Assembly: GCF_016134045.1 (NCBI RefSeq)
Contig: NZ_CP065915.1
Coordinates: 2,794,501-2,858,500, forward strand
Reading direction: 5' to 3'
Origin: Pelagovum pacificum
Lineage (GTDB): Bacteria; Pseudomonadota; Alphaproteobacteria; Rhodobacterales; Rhodobacteraceae
DNA length: 64,000 bases
Position 1 is the first letter of the stretch; every line of letters starts with the position of its first letter. Under the pieces are notes generated by a model. The model ran no database searches, was not told the origin of the DNA, and saw only the letters and a list, made by a program, of their open reading frames with translations. This document shows, piece by piece, positions 1 through 9,129 of the stretch. Made by a program: the position numbers and the translations under genes.

Positions 1-334
1 CGAGCCCCGCCGCTGCCGCGCGCTTCGCCACCTGCGCGTCGAGCGCGGCGGCCCCCGCCCGGACGCGGTTGCCCTCGATTTCGGTGCCATTGAAGCCACG
101 GCCAAGCCGGATGACGACACCCCGCACACCGCCGTCGCGCACGATCAGGTTGGAACCGACACCCATCGGAAAATGCGGCACCTCGGGCGGAAGCGCGGCA
201 AGAAAGTCGGACAGGTCGTCGAGATCGGCCGGCTGGAACAGCCAGTCCGCCGGCCCTCCGACCCGCATCCAGGTAAGGTCGGCGAGCGGGCGGCCTTGGG
301 TCAGTCGGCCCCGGACTTCAGGAAGCTGTGTCAT
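1..334 (-). CDS. murB: UDP-N-acetylenolpyruvoylglucosamine reductase (MurB), N-terminal part, cut by window edge
   Basis: The visible part encodes about 111 N-terminal residues beginning [11 protein letters not shown], with the FAD-binding start of MurB: a [11 protein letters not shown] stretch, then [11 protein letters not shown] and a GVVIRLG strand. MurB reduces enolpyruvyl-UDP-GlcNAc to UDP-MurNAc with NADPH and FAD in the cytoplasm, the second committed step of peptidoglycan synthesis. The gene follows murC on the same strand, the usual division/cell-wall order. Its start codon lies inside the end of the preceding membrane protein gene (17 bp overlap), suggesting translational coupling. 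The C-terminal two thirds lie outside the window. Confidence 0.93.
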   Translation of the reverse strand, partial: MTQLPEVRGRLTQGRPLADLTWMRVGGPADWLFQPADLDDLSDFLAALPPEVPHFPMGVGSNLIVRDGGVRGVVIRLGRGFNGTEIEGNRVRAGAAALDAQVAKRAAAAGL

Positions 335-620
335 GGGGCGTTGTCTGCCCCGCTTTTCTCCGGCGGTAAAGGCCGGCGAGACCACCGACGAGGATGCCCA
401 CCGCGACCGGGGCGATCATCACGAAGGCGATGATACCGTAGCCGATCGCGTCCCAGCCGCTGTCCTGCGCCCTGCCCTCGAACACGAACCAGGCCGCGAC
501 GAGCGCCAGCATCACCATCGACAGGATCCACGGCAGGGTCCGCCCCTTGCGGGTCAGCACGAACCCCGGCCCGATCCCGATCGCGATGCCGATGAGAACG
601 ATGATCGTGACCTGGCCCAA
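318..620 (-). CDS. Small membrane protein of unknown function between murC and murB
   Basis: This 100-residue protein has three likely membrane segments: an N-terminal one starting at residue 4 ([17 protein letters not shown]), one near residues 32-47, and one near residues 63-87, followed by a basic RRRKAG tail. I do not recognise a named family. It starts 13 bp after the DUF2484-like gene and its end overlaps the murB start by 17 bp, so it is probably cotranscribed with the cell-wall genes. Its role is unknown; position suggests envelope biology, but that is inference only. Confidence 0.7.
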   Translation of the reverse strand: MGQVTIIVLIGIAIGIGPGFVLTRKGRTLPWILSMVMLALVAAWFVFEGRAQDSGWDAIGYGIIAFVMIAPVAVGILVGGLAGLYRRRKAGQTTPHDTAS

Positions 621-633
621 CGTGGCGATCCTC

Positions 634-900
634 TCAGACGCGATTGCTCTCGCTGCGGGTCAGCTGACGCCGGACCCAGCGGGCGAGGAAATACATCGGC
701 CAGCGCAGGATCGACATGCCCGCGGCGAGGCAGATCAGTCCGACCCACGGTCCGTTCTGCCAGGTCACGAAGCCGAGCAGCGGAATGCCGAGCACGATCA
801 GGATGAAAGCACGCCGCCAGTGGCTGTCCTTCGACGGGATCATCGCCATGACGTGCGCGAGGATCACCCAGCTGCAGACAAGGATCAGGGACAGGCTCAT
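634..900 (-). CDS. DUF2484-like small membrane protein (copy 2)
   Basis: This 88-residue protein has three predicted membrane helices and the features I associate with DUF2484: an N-terminal MSLSLILVCSWVILAHVMAM, a MIPSKDSHWRRA turn, then a VTWQNGPWVGL segment and a basic end (RWVRRQLTR). DUF2484 proteins sit between murC and murB in many Rhodobacteraceae. No biochemical function is known to me. The start ATG overlaps the stop of the upstream paralogue by 4 bp, so the pair is a tandem duplication with coupled translation. Confidence 0.82.
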   Translation of the reverse strand: MSLSLILVCSWVILAHVMAMIPSKDSHWRRAFILIVLGIPLLGFVTWQNGPWVGLICLAAGMSILRWPMYFLARWVRRQLTRSESNRV

Positions 901-1154
901 CGCGGGATCTCCTCAGTGGGCAGGCCCGCGGCCTTGCGGATCAGGTAAATAAGCGGACGGCGGAACATCGACAGGAAGGCGAAGACGGCGAACGCGCCGA
1001 GCCACCAGCCGTGGTCGATGGACAGCCAGACGATCAGGACCGGCGCGGCGGCCAGGAGCGGCAGGCCCGTCCAGCCCTGCCGGCGGATCGGCAGCATCGC
1101 GGTGAAGGTCGCGACCACGACCCAGACGATGCCGGCGATGAGGGATGCTGTCAT
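897..1154 (-). CDS. DUF2484-like small membrane protein (copy 1)
   Basis: This 85-residue protein aligns by eye along its whole length with the next gene: same length, same three-helix layout, a MLPIRRQGW turn matching MIPSKDSHW, and FLSMFRRPLIYLIRK matching the paralogue's SILRWPMYFLARW. The two genes overlap by 4 bp. Function is unknown. The paralogues have diverged well beyond half of their positions, so the duplication is old. Confidence 0.78.
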   Translation of the reverse strand: MTASLIAGIVWVVVATFTAMLPIRRQGWTGLPLLAAAPVLIVWLSIDHGWWLGAFAVFAFLSMFRRPLIYLIRKAAGLPTEEIPR

Positions 1155-1224
1155 GGCTGCTGCTCCGGTTCGGAATGACGGACCCGCGGCGGGATAGAAC
1201 CGGGATCTGGCACCATTATGGCAC

Positions 1225-1464
1225 TCATCCGACCAGTCCCATCATAAGCCGCCGCATCGGGCGCATCGCGACGAGCCCGCCGCCGAGCACAGCGAACCCG
1301 GTCGCCGCCTCGCCGGGATCTTCATTCCAGTGCAGCAGGAGCAGAAGGCCGGCCACGACCGCGAAGGCCCAGACGGCCCGGCGCAGGATACGGGATACGC
1401 TCGCCCCGATGACCAGAAGCGCGACCCAACCAACGATCCACTCCCAGCTCATCTCGGCGCTCAC
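1225..1464 (-). CDS. Small membrane protein of unknown function directly after murC
   Basis: This 79-residue protein has two hydrophobic segments (around residues 8-24 and 30-45), a third weaker one (LGGGLVAM), and a basic MRPMRRLMM end. Its start ATG overlaps the murC stop by 4 bp, which supports real translation in the murC transcript. I do not recognise the family and assign no function. Confidence 0.65.
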   Translation of the reverse strand: MSAEMSWEWIVGWVALLVIGASVSRILRRAVWAFAVVAGLLLLLHWNEDPGEAATGFAVLGGGLVAMRPMRRLMMGLVG

Positions 1465-2879
1465 TTCGCGAGCCGCTTGGGAAGGTTGTTCGCCCAGGCG
1501 CTAATCGTCCCGGCGCCGAGGCAGACCACGATGTCGCCGTCCCGCGCCTGCTCCCGTACCAGGCGTTCCAGATCGTCCTCGGAGGTGACGGCGCGGGCGT
1601 GCCGGTGGCCGGCGCGGATCAGGCCGGCGACGAGGTCGTCACGGCTCGCGCCCTCGATCGGGTCCTCGCCGGCGGAATAGACCTCGGCGATGGCGACGAC
1701 GTCGGCCTCGTTGAAGCAGTTGCAGAAATCTTCGAACAACGAATGCAGGCGCGAGTAGCGGTGCGGTTGGTGAACGGCGATTACCCGCCCTTCGGAGGCC
1801 TGGCGCGCGGCCTTCAGGACAGCGGCAATCTCGACCGGGTGGTGGCCGTAGTCGTCGATGATCGTGACGCCATCGACCTCGCCCACCCGCGTGAAGCGGC
1901 GGTTCACGCCACCGAAGGCGGCCAGCGCCTCGCGGATTTCATCAATTTTCATGCCGAGGTGGCGCGCGACGGCAACGGCCGACAGGGCGTTGCTGACGTT
2001 GTGGTCGCCCGGCATGGGCAGGGTGCAGCCCTCGATCACCCGCTCCTCGTTCCGCAGCGCAATATCGAAGTGCGCGATGCCCTTGGCGTAGGTCAGATTC
2101 ACCGCGCGCACGTCGGCCTGCGCGTTGAAACCGAAGGTCACGACGCGGCGGTCGGTGATCTTGCTCACCAGCTTCTGCACTTCGGGATGGTCGGTGCAGC
2201 AGACGGCGAGACCGTAGAACGGGATGTTGGAGACGAAATCGTAGAAGCCCTTGTGCAGCGCTTCCTCGGTGCCCCAGTGCTCCATGTGCTCGGGGTCGAT
2301 GTTGGTCACGATGGCGATCGTCGCGGGCAGACGGTTGAAGGTGCCGTCGCTCTCGTCCGCCTCGACGACCATCCATTCCCCCTCGCCCACGCGGGCGTTG
2401 GAGCCGTAGGCGTGGATGATGCCGCCGTTGATGACGGTGGGGTCGAAGTTGCCGTGATCCAGCAGCGAGGCGACCATGGTGGTGGTCGTCGTCTTGCCGT
2501 GTGTTCCGGCGACCGCGACGTTGGACTTCAGGCGCATCAGTTCGGCCAGCATCTCGGCCCGGCGGACGACGGGGAGGCCACGGCGCCGCGCTTCGTCGAG
2601 CTCGGCGTTGCCGGGCTTGATGGCGGAGGAAATCACCACGACTTCGGCGTCAGTGAGGTTGTCGGCGGTCTGGCCCTCGAAGATCTCCGCGCCGAGCGAC
2701 TTGAGCCGTTCCGTGATCGGCGTCGACTTCAGATCGGAGCCCTGCACGGCGTAGCCGTGGTTCAGCAGCACTTCGGCGATGCCGGACATGCCGATCCCGC
2801 CGATCCCGACGAAGTGGATCGGACCCACGTCCAGCGGCAGCTTCGTTGGCGCCATCATCTTAAGGCTCCCGTCCATCAT
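1461..2879 (-). CDS. murC: UDP-N-acetylmuramate--L-alanine ligase
   Basis: MurC adds L-alanine to UDP-MurNAc using ATP, in the cytoplasm. The 472-residue protein has the glycine-rich N-terminal nucleotide-binding motif ([12 protein letters not shown]), the ATP P-loop (GTHGKTTTT), a central [11 protein letters not shown] stretch and the C-terminal [10 protein letters not shown] motif, all typical of Mur ligases of normal length. A start at the internal Met-Met pair (residues 8-9) is also plausible, since it has its own GGGAG ribosome-binding site and family proteins usually begin just before the xKLPxDxGPIHF sequence. It lies 14 bp after murG in an ftsW-murG-murC-murB series. Confidence 0.97.
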   Translation of the reverse strand: MMDGSLKMMAPTKLPLDVGPIHFVGIGGIGMSGIAEVLLNHGYAVQGSDLKSTPITERLKSLGAEIFEGQTADNLTDAEVVVISSAIKPGNAELDEARRRGLPVVRRAEMLAELMRLKSNVAVAGTHGKTTTTTMVASLLDHGNFDPTVINGGIIHAYGSNARVGEGEWMVVEADESDGTFNRLPATIAIVTNIDPEHMEHWGTEEALHKGFYDFVSNIPFYGLAVCCTDHPEVQKLVSKITDRRVVTFGFNAQADVRAVNLTYAKGIAHFDIALRNEERVIEGCTLPMPGDHNVSNALSAVAVARHLGMKIDEIREALAAFGGVNRRFTRVGEVDGVTIIDDYGHHPVEIAAVLKAARQASEGRVIAVHQPHRYSRLHSLFEDFCNCFNEADVVAIAEVYSAGEDPIEGASRDDLVAGLIRAGHRHARAVTSEDDLERLVREQARDGDIVVCLGAGTISAWANNLPKRLAK

Positions 2880-2893
2880 GTCCCAGTTTTCCT

Positions 2894-3982
2894 CTACTTT
2901 GCTGCCGTCTCTTCGACCAGTGCGACGAGCCTCTCCGTCGCGTCCGGTATCGCCTGCCCCATCGCCGCACGCGCCATCTGGGAGGCCCCGGCCGGGTTGC
3001 CGAGAACGAGCTCGATCTGCTCGGACAGCGACTCCACCTGGAGCTTACTCTCGGGCATGAGGATCGCGGCGCCGGCCTCGACGAGGCGGCGGGCATTGGC
3101 GGTCTGCTCGTCCCGGATCGCGCTCGCCAGAGGCACGAGGATCGAGGGGCGGCCGATCACGCCGATGTCCGCGACCGACGAGGCGCCGGAGCGGCTGATG
3201 ACCAGCTGCGCTTCGCTCATCCGGTCGGGAACGTCGTGAAAGAAGGTCTGCACGTCGGCGTCTATGCCCTCGCCGTAGTAATAGTCGGCGACGCGCTCGA
3301 CATCCTCTTCGCGGGCCTGGTGGCTGACGCGGACATGCTGGCGGATCTCGCGGGGCAGCGCGCTGATTGCCGGCGGCACGATGTCGGAGAGGATGCGCGC
3401 ACCCTGGCTGCCGCCCATCACGAGGATCGACATCGGGTAGTCGCCGGGGCTGATATAGGGCGCGCCCTGCCGGGCGAAGACCGCGCCGCGCACCGGGTTG
3501 CCGATGTGCGTGCCTTCGACACCCTCGGGCAGTTCGGTCGGCCACGTCCCGCAGGCGACCGCGTCGACCCGCTTGGCGAACAGCTCGTTCACCCGACCGA
3601 GGACGCCGTTCTGTTCATGGATCAAGCGCGGGATTTTCATCAGCGTCGCCGCCGAGAGCGCCGGGATCGTCGGGTAGCCGCCGAAGCCGATGACCAGCGC
3701 CGGCCGGTCCCGCTTCATCGACCGCCGGGCCGCCATCACGCCGCCTGCCACGCGGAACGGCACACCGACCTTCGCCAGCGGTCCGCCGCGCGCGAAGGTG
3801 GCGGAGGAGATCACTTCCTGCTCAACCGCGTCAGGAAAATTGCCGGTGTAGCGCGCGCCCCTCGCGTCGGTCGACAGCTTCACCCGCCAGCCGCGCTCAA
3901 GCATCGCTTCGGCCAGCGCCTGCGCGGGAAACATATGTCCGCCCGTGCCACCGGCCGCCATGATGAGAAGCGGGTCGGCCAT
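2894..3982 (-). CDS. murG: Undecaprenyldiphospho-muramoylpentapeptide beta-N-acetylglucosaminyltransferase
   Basis: MurG transfers GlcNAc to lipid I to make lipid II on the inner face of the cytoplasmic membrane. The 362-residue protein starts with the GT28 glycine-rich loop ([13 protein letters not shown]), has [11 protein letters not shown] in the acceptor domain, MGGSQGA in the C-terminal domain and the [11 protein letters not shown] nucleotide-sugar site. Length and motif order are normal. It starts only 3 bp after ftsW and ends 14 bp before murC. Confidence 0.97.
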   Translation of the reverse strand: MADPLLIMAAGGTGGHMFPAQALAEAMLERGWRVKLSTDARGARYTGNFPDAVEQEVISSATFARGGPLAKVGVPFRVAGGVMAARRSMKRDRPALVIGFGGYPTIPALSAATLMKIPRLIHEQNGVLGRVNELFAKRVDAVACGTWPTELPEGVEGTHIGNPVRGAVFARQGAPYISPGDYPMSILVMGGSQGARILSDIVPPAISALPREIRQHVRVSHQAREEDVERVADYYYGEGIDADVQTFFHDVPDRMSEAQLVISRSGASSVADIGVIGRPSILVPLASAIRDEQTANARRLVEAGAAILMPESKLQVESLSEQIELVLGNPAGASQMARAAMGQAIPDATERLVALVEETAAK

Positions 3983-3985
3983 ACC

Positions 3986-5152
3986 TTACCGGCCCCGCCC
4001 GAGGAGGATATCGCCGAGATCGCCCTGCGGCCGCGTCCTAGTGAAGGCCAGCAACATGCCGACCGCGATGCCGCTGGCAATGACGGAGGAGCCACCGTAG
4101 CTGACGAAGGGCAACGTCATGCCCTTGGCGGGCAGCAGCCGCACCGCGACGCCGGTGTTGATCATCGCCTGGACGCCGAAGGAACAGGCCAGCCCGCAGC
4201 CGGCGAGGCGGATGAAGGGATCGCGCTCCCGCATCAGGCGGATCAGCGAGCGGACGACGACCGTGCAATACAGAAGGATGATCGCGAGGACGAGGATCAG
4301 GCCGTACTCCTCTGCCGCGACCGCGATGATGAAGTCGGTATGCGCGTCCGGAAGCGACCATTTCACCGTGCCCTCGCCGACGCCCGTACCGAAGAAGCCG
4401 CCCTCGCGGATGGCGTTCGTGGCGTAGCCGAGCTGCGTGCGGGGATCGACCTCGGGCGACAGGAACCCGTCGATGCGGCGCGCGAAGTGTTCGGAATTGT
4501 GGTAGGCGAACGTCCCGCCCGCGACGGCCATGCCCGCCAGGCCGAGCAGCAGCGCCATCGGCGCGCCGGCGACGAAATACATTACGCCCCACGAGAACAG
4601 GACGAGACAGGCCTGCCCGAAGTCCGGCTGCATCGCGAGGAAGGCGACGATGATGATCGCCAGCACGAAGGAATAGCTCTTGCCCGGCGGCCCGCCGAGC
4701 TCCTGGCTCGCCGCCATGAACCATGCGGCGACGACAACGAAGCCGGGCTTGAGGAATTCGGACGGCTGTACGGATGCGAAGCCGAAGGAATACCAGCGCA
4801 CCGCGCCCTTACCGAAGTCGGTGCCGAAGACCGGCAGCAACATGACCGCGGCGAGCGCGGCGGCGAAGCCGATCGTCGCGATCCGCCGCACGAGCTGCGG
4901 CGACATCATCGACACGATGAACATCGTCAGCAAGGCGAGCGCGCCGAAGCCGAACTGCCGTTTCACGTAGTAGAACGCATCGAGTCCGTTCTTGCTCGCC
5001 AGCGGCGGAGACGCCGCGAAACCGAGCAACATCCCGATCCCGAACAGGATCAGGATGCAGGACATCGTCCATTTGTCTATTGTGCGCCACCAGCGCGGGA
5101 GGATCGGATCCCCTGCCGCCACTGGCACCGTGCCATGGACCATTTCCGTCAT
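3986..5152 (-). CDS. ftsW: Septal peptidoglycan glycosyltransferase (SEDS family)
   Basis: FtsW polymerises lipid II at the division septum together with a class B penicillin-binding protein. The 388-residue protein has about ten membrane segments and SEDS hallmarks, including QPDFGQACLVLF in the middle, the large loop after AYHNSEHFARRI, and the C-terminal LPFVSYGGSSVI motif. It is first in the minus-strand ftsW-murG-murC series. In many relatives murD or mraY precedes ftsW; here the upstream neighbour is a LuxR-type gene, so the dcw cluster is broken at this point. Confidence 0.95.
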   Translation of the reverse strand: MTEMVHGTVPVAAGDPILPRWWRTIDKWTMSCILILFGIGMLLGFAASPPLASKNGLDAFYYVKRQFGFGALALLTMFIVSMMSPQLVRRIATIGFAAALAAVMLLPVFGTDFGKGAVRWYSFGFASVQPSEFLKPGFVVVAAWFMAASQELGGPPGKSYSFVLAIIIVAFLAMQPDFGQACLVLFSWGVMYFVAGAPMALLLGLAGMAVAGGTFAYHNSEHFARRIDGFLSPEVDPRTQLGYATNAIREGGFFGTGVGEGTVKWSLPDAHTDFIIAVAAEEYGLILVLAIILLYCTVVVRSLIRLMRERDPFIRLAGCGLACSFGVQAMINTGVAVRLLPAKGMTLPFVSYGGSSVIASGIAVGMLLAFTRTRPQGDLGDILLGRGR

Positions 5153-5250
5153 GGAAGCACCGCCGACTGCCTCTGCCTGTCCGGGTTATTCCCGGATCTG
5201 ACCTGAAGCCTAACCTCAACTGCCCGGCTTGGCCAGTCCCTAGTGATTCG

Positions 5251-5270
5251 CCCCGCCCTTGCAGGCGGGG
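5251..5270. other. Short GC-rich inverted repeat between the LuxR-type gene and ftsW
   Basis: A perfect 7-bp stem (CCCCGCC/GGCGGGG) with a 6-nt loop lies 124 bp downstream of the LuxR-type gene on the minus strand and about 100 bp upstream of ftsW. No T-tract follows on either strand, so it is not a textbook terminator. The rest of 5153-5394 is non-coding and presumably holds the ftsW promoter, which I cannot point to. Confidence 0.35.
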
Positions 5271-5394
5271 AGCCGTTCGCGCGCCCGGTCCGGGTGAGTG
5301 GAGGCCGGCCCGGGCGCAACGGGTCGGACAAGCGGCCGCATTGCCCGACTGTGACGTCGGAGCGCCGAGGGGCGCCCCGGTGTGGGGAGACGGA

Positions 5395-5649
5395 TCAAAC
5401 CAGCGGCAGCACGCCCGCCTGCGCGGCACGGACGGCGGCTTGGGTCCGGCTGGCCACGTGCATCTTCTCGAGGATGCGGCGAATGTGGGTTTCGACCGTA
5501 TGTGCGGAAATGCCGAGCAGCGTCGCGATCTCCGCGCTCGACTGTCCTCTTGCGACCTGGGACAGGACTTCGATCTCGCGGGCGCTGAGACGGGAAACGG
5601 TGGATACGGGCGTCGCGTCGGTCGTGCCCTCGGGGGATTTGTGCATCAT
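5395..5649 (-). CDS. Stand-alone LuxR-type HTH DNA-binding protein
   Basis: The 84-residue protein is almost only a LuxR/GerE helix-turn-helix (residues about 20-78), with LSAREIEVLSQVARG, then AEIATLLGISAHTVETHI as the recognition helix region and a LEKMHVASRTQAAVRA end. There is no receiver or autoinducer domain. Such small single-domain regulators are related to GerE. It is divergent from the winged-helix/TPR regulator at 5850, so the roughly 200-bp space between them probably holds promoters for both. The target is unknown. Confidence 0.85.
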   Translation of the reverse strand: MMHKSPEGTTDATPVSTVSRLSAREIEVLSQVARGQSSAEIATLLGISAHTVETHIRRILEKMHVASRTQAAVRAAQAGVLPLV

Positions 5650-5776
5650 GGACGACTCCTTGGCGTCTTTCAGCTGCGCCCTATCAACGACCCCCGCCCC
5701 CGAACCCAGTGTCCCCCGGTTTCGCTACAGCCGATACGGCCTGTAACATCTGTGTAACAAGGGCCCGCACTGCGGT

Positions 5777-5805
5777 TTCGACAAAAGGAAAAAGGGCGGT
5801 ATAGT
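5777..5805 (+). promoter_or_regulatory. Candidate sigma70-type promoter for the TPR regulator gene
   Basis: TTCGAC (5777-5782) and TATAGT (5800-5805) are separated by 17 bp, close to the housekeeping consensus. The -10 ends 44 bp before the start codon at 5850. This is read from the sequence only. Confidence 0.5.
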
Positions 5806-5811
5806 GTCTGT

Positions 5812-5827
5812 AACCGAAATGTCGGTT
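5812..5827. promoter_or_regulatory. Perfect inverted repeat at the predicted transcription start (candidate operator)
   Basis: AACCGA-N4-TCGGTT forms a perfect 6-bp inverted repeat 6 bp downstream of the predicted -10 box. The position fits a repressor or autoregulatory site for the divergent LuxR-type protein or the winged-helix protein encoded just downstream. The binding factor is not known. Confidence 0.4.
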
Positions 5828-5849
5828 GCTTCGGGACATCGGGTGACGG

Positions 5850-7535
5850 ATGCCGGCAGACGACCCAGGACAGAGCAGACTCGCGGCGGAAGCGGCCCGA
5901 CTGGCGGCAGCGCCTGCGCTGTCACGATCGGCCCGAAATCGCGAACTGCTCGACTACCTCGTCCGCGAAACCGAAGCGGGCCGCGCCGGACGGGTGACCG
6001 AGACGGCGATCGCGCAGGACCTGATGGACCGGGACGCCGGTTTCGACCCGGCGTCCGATCCGATCGTGCGGGTCCGGATGCGCCGTCTTCGGGATGCGAT
6101 CGCCGCCGCCTATGCCGAGGAGCCCGAGCGCACTGGCGACCGGATCGAACTGCCTCGTGGCGGCTACACCGTGGTCCTTGTCGAAGGCAGTCCCGCGGAG
6201 CCCGCACCCGCCGCCGAGCCGACTGCCAAGACCAGGCGAAGACACCCTGCCCTGCTCGCCGCTGCCGTCTTGCTGCTGCTCGCGCTGATCGGCGGCTTCG
6301 CCTACTCGGGCAGTTCCCTCTCGCGGCTCATCGCGCAGTTCAGCGAGCCGGTGATCCGGGACTATCCCGTCGTGTCGGTCGAGCGCCTGCGCAACATGAC
6401 CGGCGACGCGGCGAACGACGTCTTCGAGGCCGGCTTCCAGAGCCAGCTTGCCAGCGACCTCCAGCGGTTCGACCGGGTCCGTGTCGTTGCTCCGACTTCG
6501 TCCGGCGAGATGGAGATCAAGCCGGATTACCGTCTTTCGGGCGAGATCCTCGCGCTCGAACCGCAGGTCGACCTCGTCCTGCGGCTCTCGCGGACCGATC
6601 ATGCCGGCGCACTTGTCCACCGCCGCTTTACCCGAACCGCCGGTGAAAACTATTTCGAACTGCTGGCCGAGATCTCTGAGGAAGCGAGCGGCCGCCTCGG
6701 CGGACCCGGCGGCGACTTCAGCCAGGCCGCCGAACAGACGATGGCGAAGAACCTCGGCCTGCCCGACAGCGACAACCTGGCCGCGTTCCGCTGTGTGATG
6801 GAAACCGATCGCTTCCTGTTCGACTACGAGCCCGAGCAATTCGACGTGGCGTGGAACTGTATCGAGCCGCTGGCCCAGGACTCGACCGATCCGACCGTGC
6901 TCGCGGCCTGGTCCGCCCTCGTCACCCATTCGGTGCCGGAGTTCCAGATGATGGACACCTCCGCCATCTCGACGCGCCACACGCCGGAAGAGGCGCTCAA
7001 CGCCGCCGAGCACATCGTTGCCGTCAACCCGCTCAGCGACACGGCATTCCTGCAGTTCGGCGCAGTGCTGAACGTCCAGGGCAACAGCGAGGCGGCGATC
7101 GCCGCGCTCTCCCGCGCGCGGGCCCTGAACCCGGGAAACCCGACCGCCGCCGCAGTGCTGGCCTACGCCTACATGGCCAACGACCGGTTCGAGGAAGCCG
7201 GCACGGAGGCCGAGGCGGCGATCCGGCGCAGCGCTGTGCCCGCGCCCTACATGTACGTTCCCCTGTTCGTCGCCGCCGTTGTCGAAGGTGACGGCGAGGC
7301 GGCGATGGAAGCCGCCGAAGCCTATGCGCCACAGGCCGGGCCGGGGGTCGACACGGTCCGGCTGATCGCCGCAAAGGTCGCCGGCCGCTCCGATATCGTC
7401 GATGAGCTCGCCCCCGTCGTCGCACGTCTGGACGATCCGCTCTACGGCCTGTCGGCCTTCGTGCAGGGGCCGGTCGGCACCAGCGCCTTGAGGGACGCCC
7501 TGATCTCGACCGGGGTCAGCCTCGAGGACAGCTGA
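5850..7535 (+). CDS. Membrane-anchored winged-helix/TPR regulator
   Basis: The 561-residue protein has three parts. Residues about 28-112 form the winged-helix-like domain known from many one-component regulators, with RNRELLDYLV, then AQDLMDRDAGFDPASDPIVRV, RMRRLRDAI and an ELPRGGYTVV wing. A single membrane helix follows a KTRRRH stop (about 133-152). The remaining 400 residues are periplasmic, with TPR-like helices (AFLQFGAVLNVQGNSEAAIA, then ARALNPGNPTAAA). The layout is CadC/ToxR-like: DNA binding inside, sensing outside. Target genes and signal are unknown. It is divergent from the LuxR-type gene. Confidence 0.72.
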   Translation: MPADDPGQSRLAAEAARLAAAPALSRSARNRELLDYLVRETEAGRAGRVTETAIAQDLMDRDAGFDPASDPIVRVRMRRLRDAIAAAYAEEPERTGDRIELPRGGYTVVLVEGSPAEPAPAAEPTAKTRRRHPALLAAAVLLLLALIGGFAYSGSSLSRLIAQFSEPVIRDYPVVSVERLRNMTGDAANDVFEAGFQSQLASDLQRFDRVRVVAPTSSGEMEIKPDYRLSGEILALEPQVDLVLRLSRTDHAGALVHRRFTRTAGENYFELLAEISEEASGRLGGPGGDFSQAAEQTMAKNLGLPDSDNLAAFRCVMETDRFLFDYEPEQFDVAWNCIEPLAQDSTDPTVLAAWSALVTHSVPEFQMMDTSAISTRHTPEEALNAAEHIVAVNPLSDTAFLQFGAVLNVQGNSEAAIAALSRARALNPGNPTAAAVLAYAYMANDRFEEAGTEAEAAIRRSAVPAPYMYVPLFVAAVVEGDGEAAMEAAEAYAPQAGPGVDTVRLIAAKVAGRSDIVDELAPVVARLDDPLYGLSAFVQGPVGTSALRDALISTGVSLEDS

Positions 7536-7577
7536 GGGCCATTGCCCTTCCCACCGCACCTGCCATAGCGTCGCCCC

Positions 7578-8492
7578 ATGTCGGCCGATCGCCCTCTTCT
7601 CGGCATCCTGTTGATGCTCTGCTTCTGCGTGCTCGCCCCGCTCGGCGACAGCATGGCGAAACTGCTGGGCGGGACGATACCGCTCGGCGAGCTGATCTTC
7701 TTCCGCTTCGCCGTGCAAGGCTTCCTGCTATTGCCGCTGGCGCTTCTGCTCGGCAAATCCCTGCGGCTGCGTGCGAAAATCTACCGGGGTATCTTCTATC
7801 GCACAGTCGCGCATGTGGTCGGGCTGGCGGCGATGTTCGCCGCGCTTCAGTATCTGCCCCTCGCCGACGCGGTCGCCATCGCCTTCGTGATGCCGTTCTT
7901 CATCCTGCTGTCGGGCTGGATGTTCCTCGGCGAGGAGGTCGGACCGCACCGGCTGTCGGCCTGCCTTGTCGGGTTCGGCGGCACGCTTCTGGTGATCCAG
8001 CCGAACTTCACCGAGGTCGGCTGGCCCGCCTTCCTGCCGCTGATCGTGGCGATTGCCTTCGCTGCCTTCATGCTCACCACGCGCACCATCGCCCGCGAGG
8101 TCGACGCGGTGACGATGCAGGGCATTTCCGGACTGATGGCGCTGCCCATCGTCGCGGTCGCCATCCTGCTGCTGCGCCCCGCCCCGGTAGCCGAGATCAT
8201 CCCGCCGCCACGCGACGTCTGGTGGCTCCTCGCGGCGTTCGGCCTGGTCGGGACCTTCAGCCACTTCTTCATGACGTGGTCTCTGAAGTTCGCACCCGCC
8301 TCGACACTGGCGCCGATGCAGTACCTCGAAATTCCGTTCTCCACCTTCTTCGGCTGGCTGATCTTCGGCGATCTGCCGGACGGGCTGGCCGGGCTGGGCA
8401 TCGTGATCCTGGTAAGCGCCGGCCTCTACATCATCGCGCGGGAGCGGGCCATCGCGGTGCGTCCCGTTCCGCCAGCGCCGCCAGCGTCCTGA
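7578..8492 (+). CDS. DMT-superfamily transporter (EamA domains)
   Basis: The 304-residue protein has ten membrane segments in two EamA halves; the first contains LGDSMAKLLGG and FFRFAVQG, the second begins near ALPIVAVAILLL. Relatives export or import small metabolites such as amino acids or nucleosides; the substrate cannot be told from sequence. It follows the TPR regulator by 42 bp. Its 3' end overlaps the convergent thiamine pyrophosphokinase gene by 62 bp, so the last roughly 20 residues (rich in Ala, Val, Pro) are also coding on the other strand. Confidence 0.88.
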   Translation: MSADRPLLGILLMLCFCVLAPLGDSMAKLLGGTIPLGELIFFRFAVQGFLLLPLALLLGKSLRLRAKIYRGIFYRTVAHVVGLAAMFAALQYLPLADAVAIAFVMPFFILLSGWMFLGEEVGPHRLSACLVGFGGTLLVIQPNFTEVGWPAFLPLIVAIAFAAFMLTTRTIAREVDAVTMQGISGLMALPIVAVAILLLRPAPVAEIIPPPRDVWWLLAAFGLVGTFSHFFMTWSLKFAPASTLAPMQYLEIPFSTFFGWLIFGDLPDGLAGLGIVILVSAGLYIIARERAIAVRPVPPAPPAS

Positions 8493-9129
8493 CGACCTCG
8501 CCAAGCGCATCGCGCGCGAGGATCACCAGCATCCCTGGATCGTCCATCGCCAGCGTCACCGGCCCCGTCACTTCGTTCGACGTGCCGATCAGGTCGTCCG
8601 GCGTGAAGACCAGCCCGTCCAGCGGCCAGCGGAGCCCGTCGGACCGACCGGTCACGCGGCGCATCGGGAAAAGCGAGAAGACGTCCCGCGCCGGCAGGTC
8701 GAGCGTCAGTCGAGGCGGCGCGACGAAGGTCACGTTTTCTTCACCGAGGACGATGCAATAGCGATGCGGATGACGGACGAGCACCGTCATCGCGGCCAGC
8801 TCGTGGTCGAGTCGCCCGCCGGTCATGCCCACTGCGATGACGAGCGGTGCCTCGATGGACCGGAGCGCCTTGTCGAAGTCCGTGGTGGACTGTTCCGCGA
8901 TCCTGTGGATTCGCCCCTCCAGGGCCTGAGACCCCTGTTTCGTAAGGCTGTCCATGTCCCCGATCACCGCTTCGGGCCACAGTCCGGCGGCGAGTGCATG
9001 GTCCCCTCCTCCGTCCACCGCCACGACTGTCGGCGCAAACGAAACGGCCGTTTCAAGCTCATTGTCGCGGGCGGGCGCCCCGCCGATCAGGGTGACGGGG
9101 GTGGGTGATCGAACAATGGGATCAATCAA
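8431..9129 (-). CDS. Thiamine diphosphokinase
   Basis: The 232-residue protein transfers pyrophosphate from ATP to thiamine to give thiamine diphosphate. Family motifs are present: VAVDGGGDHAL, VIGDMDSL, the TTDFDKAL segment and GMTGGRLDHEL, followed by the C-terminal beta-rich thiamine-binding domain. Length is normal. It is convergent with and overlaps the DMT transporter by 62 bp; the overlap covers its C-terminal tail (DAPRWPAPAR), which is not conserved. It is divergent from the acidic protein gene at 9268. Confidence 0.92.
   Translation of the reverse strand: MIDPIVRSPTPVTLIGGAPARDNELETAVSFAPTVVAVDGGGDHALAAGLWPEAVIGDMDSLTKQGSQALEGRIHRIAEQSTTDFDKALRSIEAPLVIAVGMTGGRLDHELAAMTVLVRHPHRYCIVLGEENVTFVAPPRLTLDLPARDVFSLFPMRRVTGRSDGLRWPLDGLVFTPDDLIGTSNEVTGPVTLAMDDPGMLVILARDALGEVVRTLAALAERDAPRWPAPAR

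Noticed and set aside
1599..3239. Long plus-strand open frame (546 codons) across murC and murG
   Set aside because: It is antisense to two clear enzymes; the translation has no family features and is typical of an open complementary frame in GC-rich DNA.
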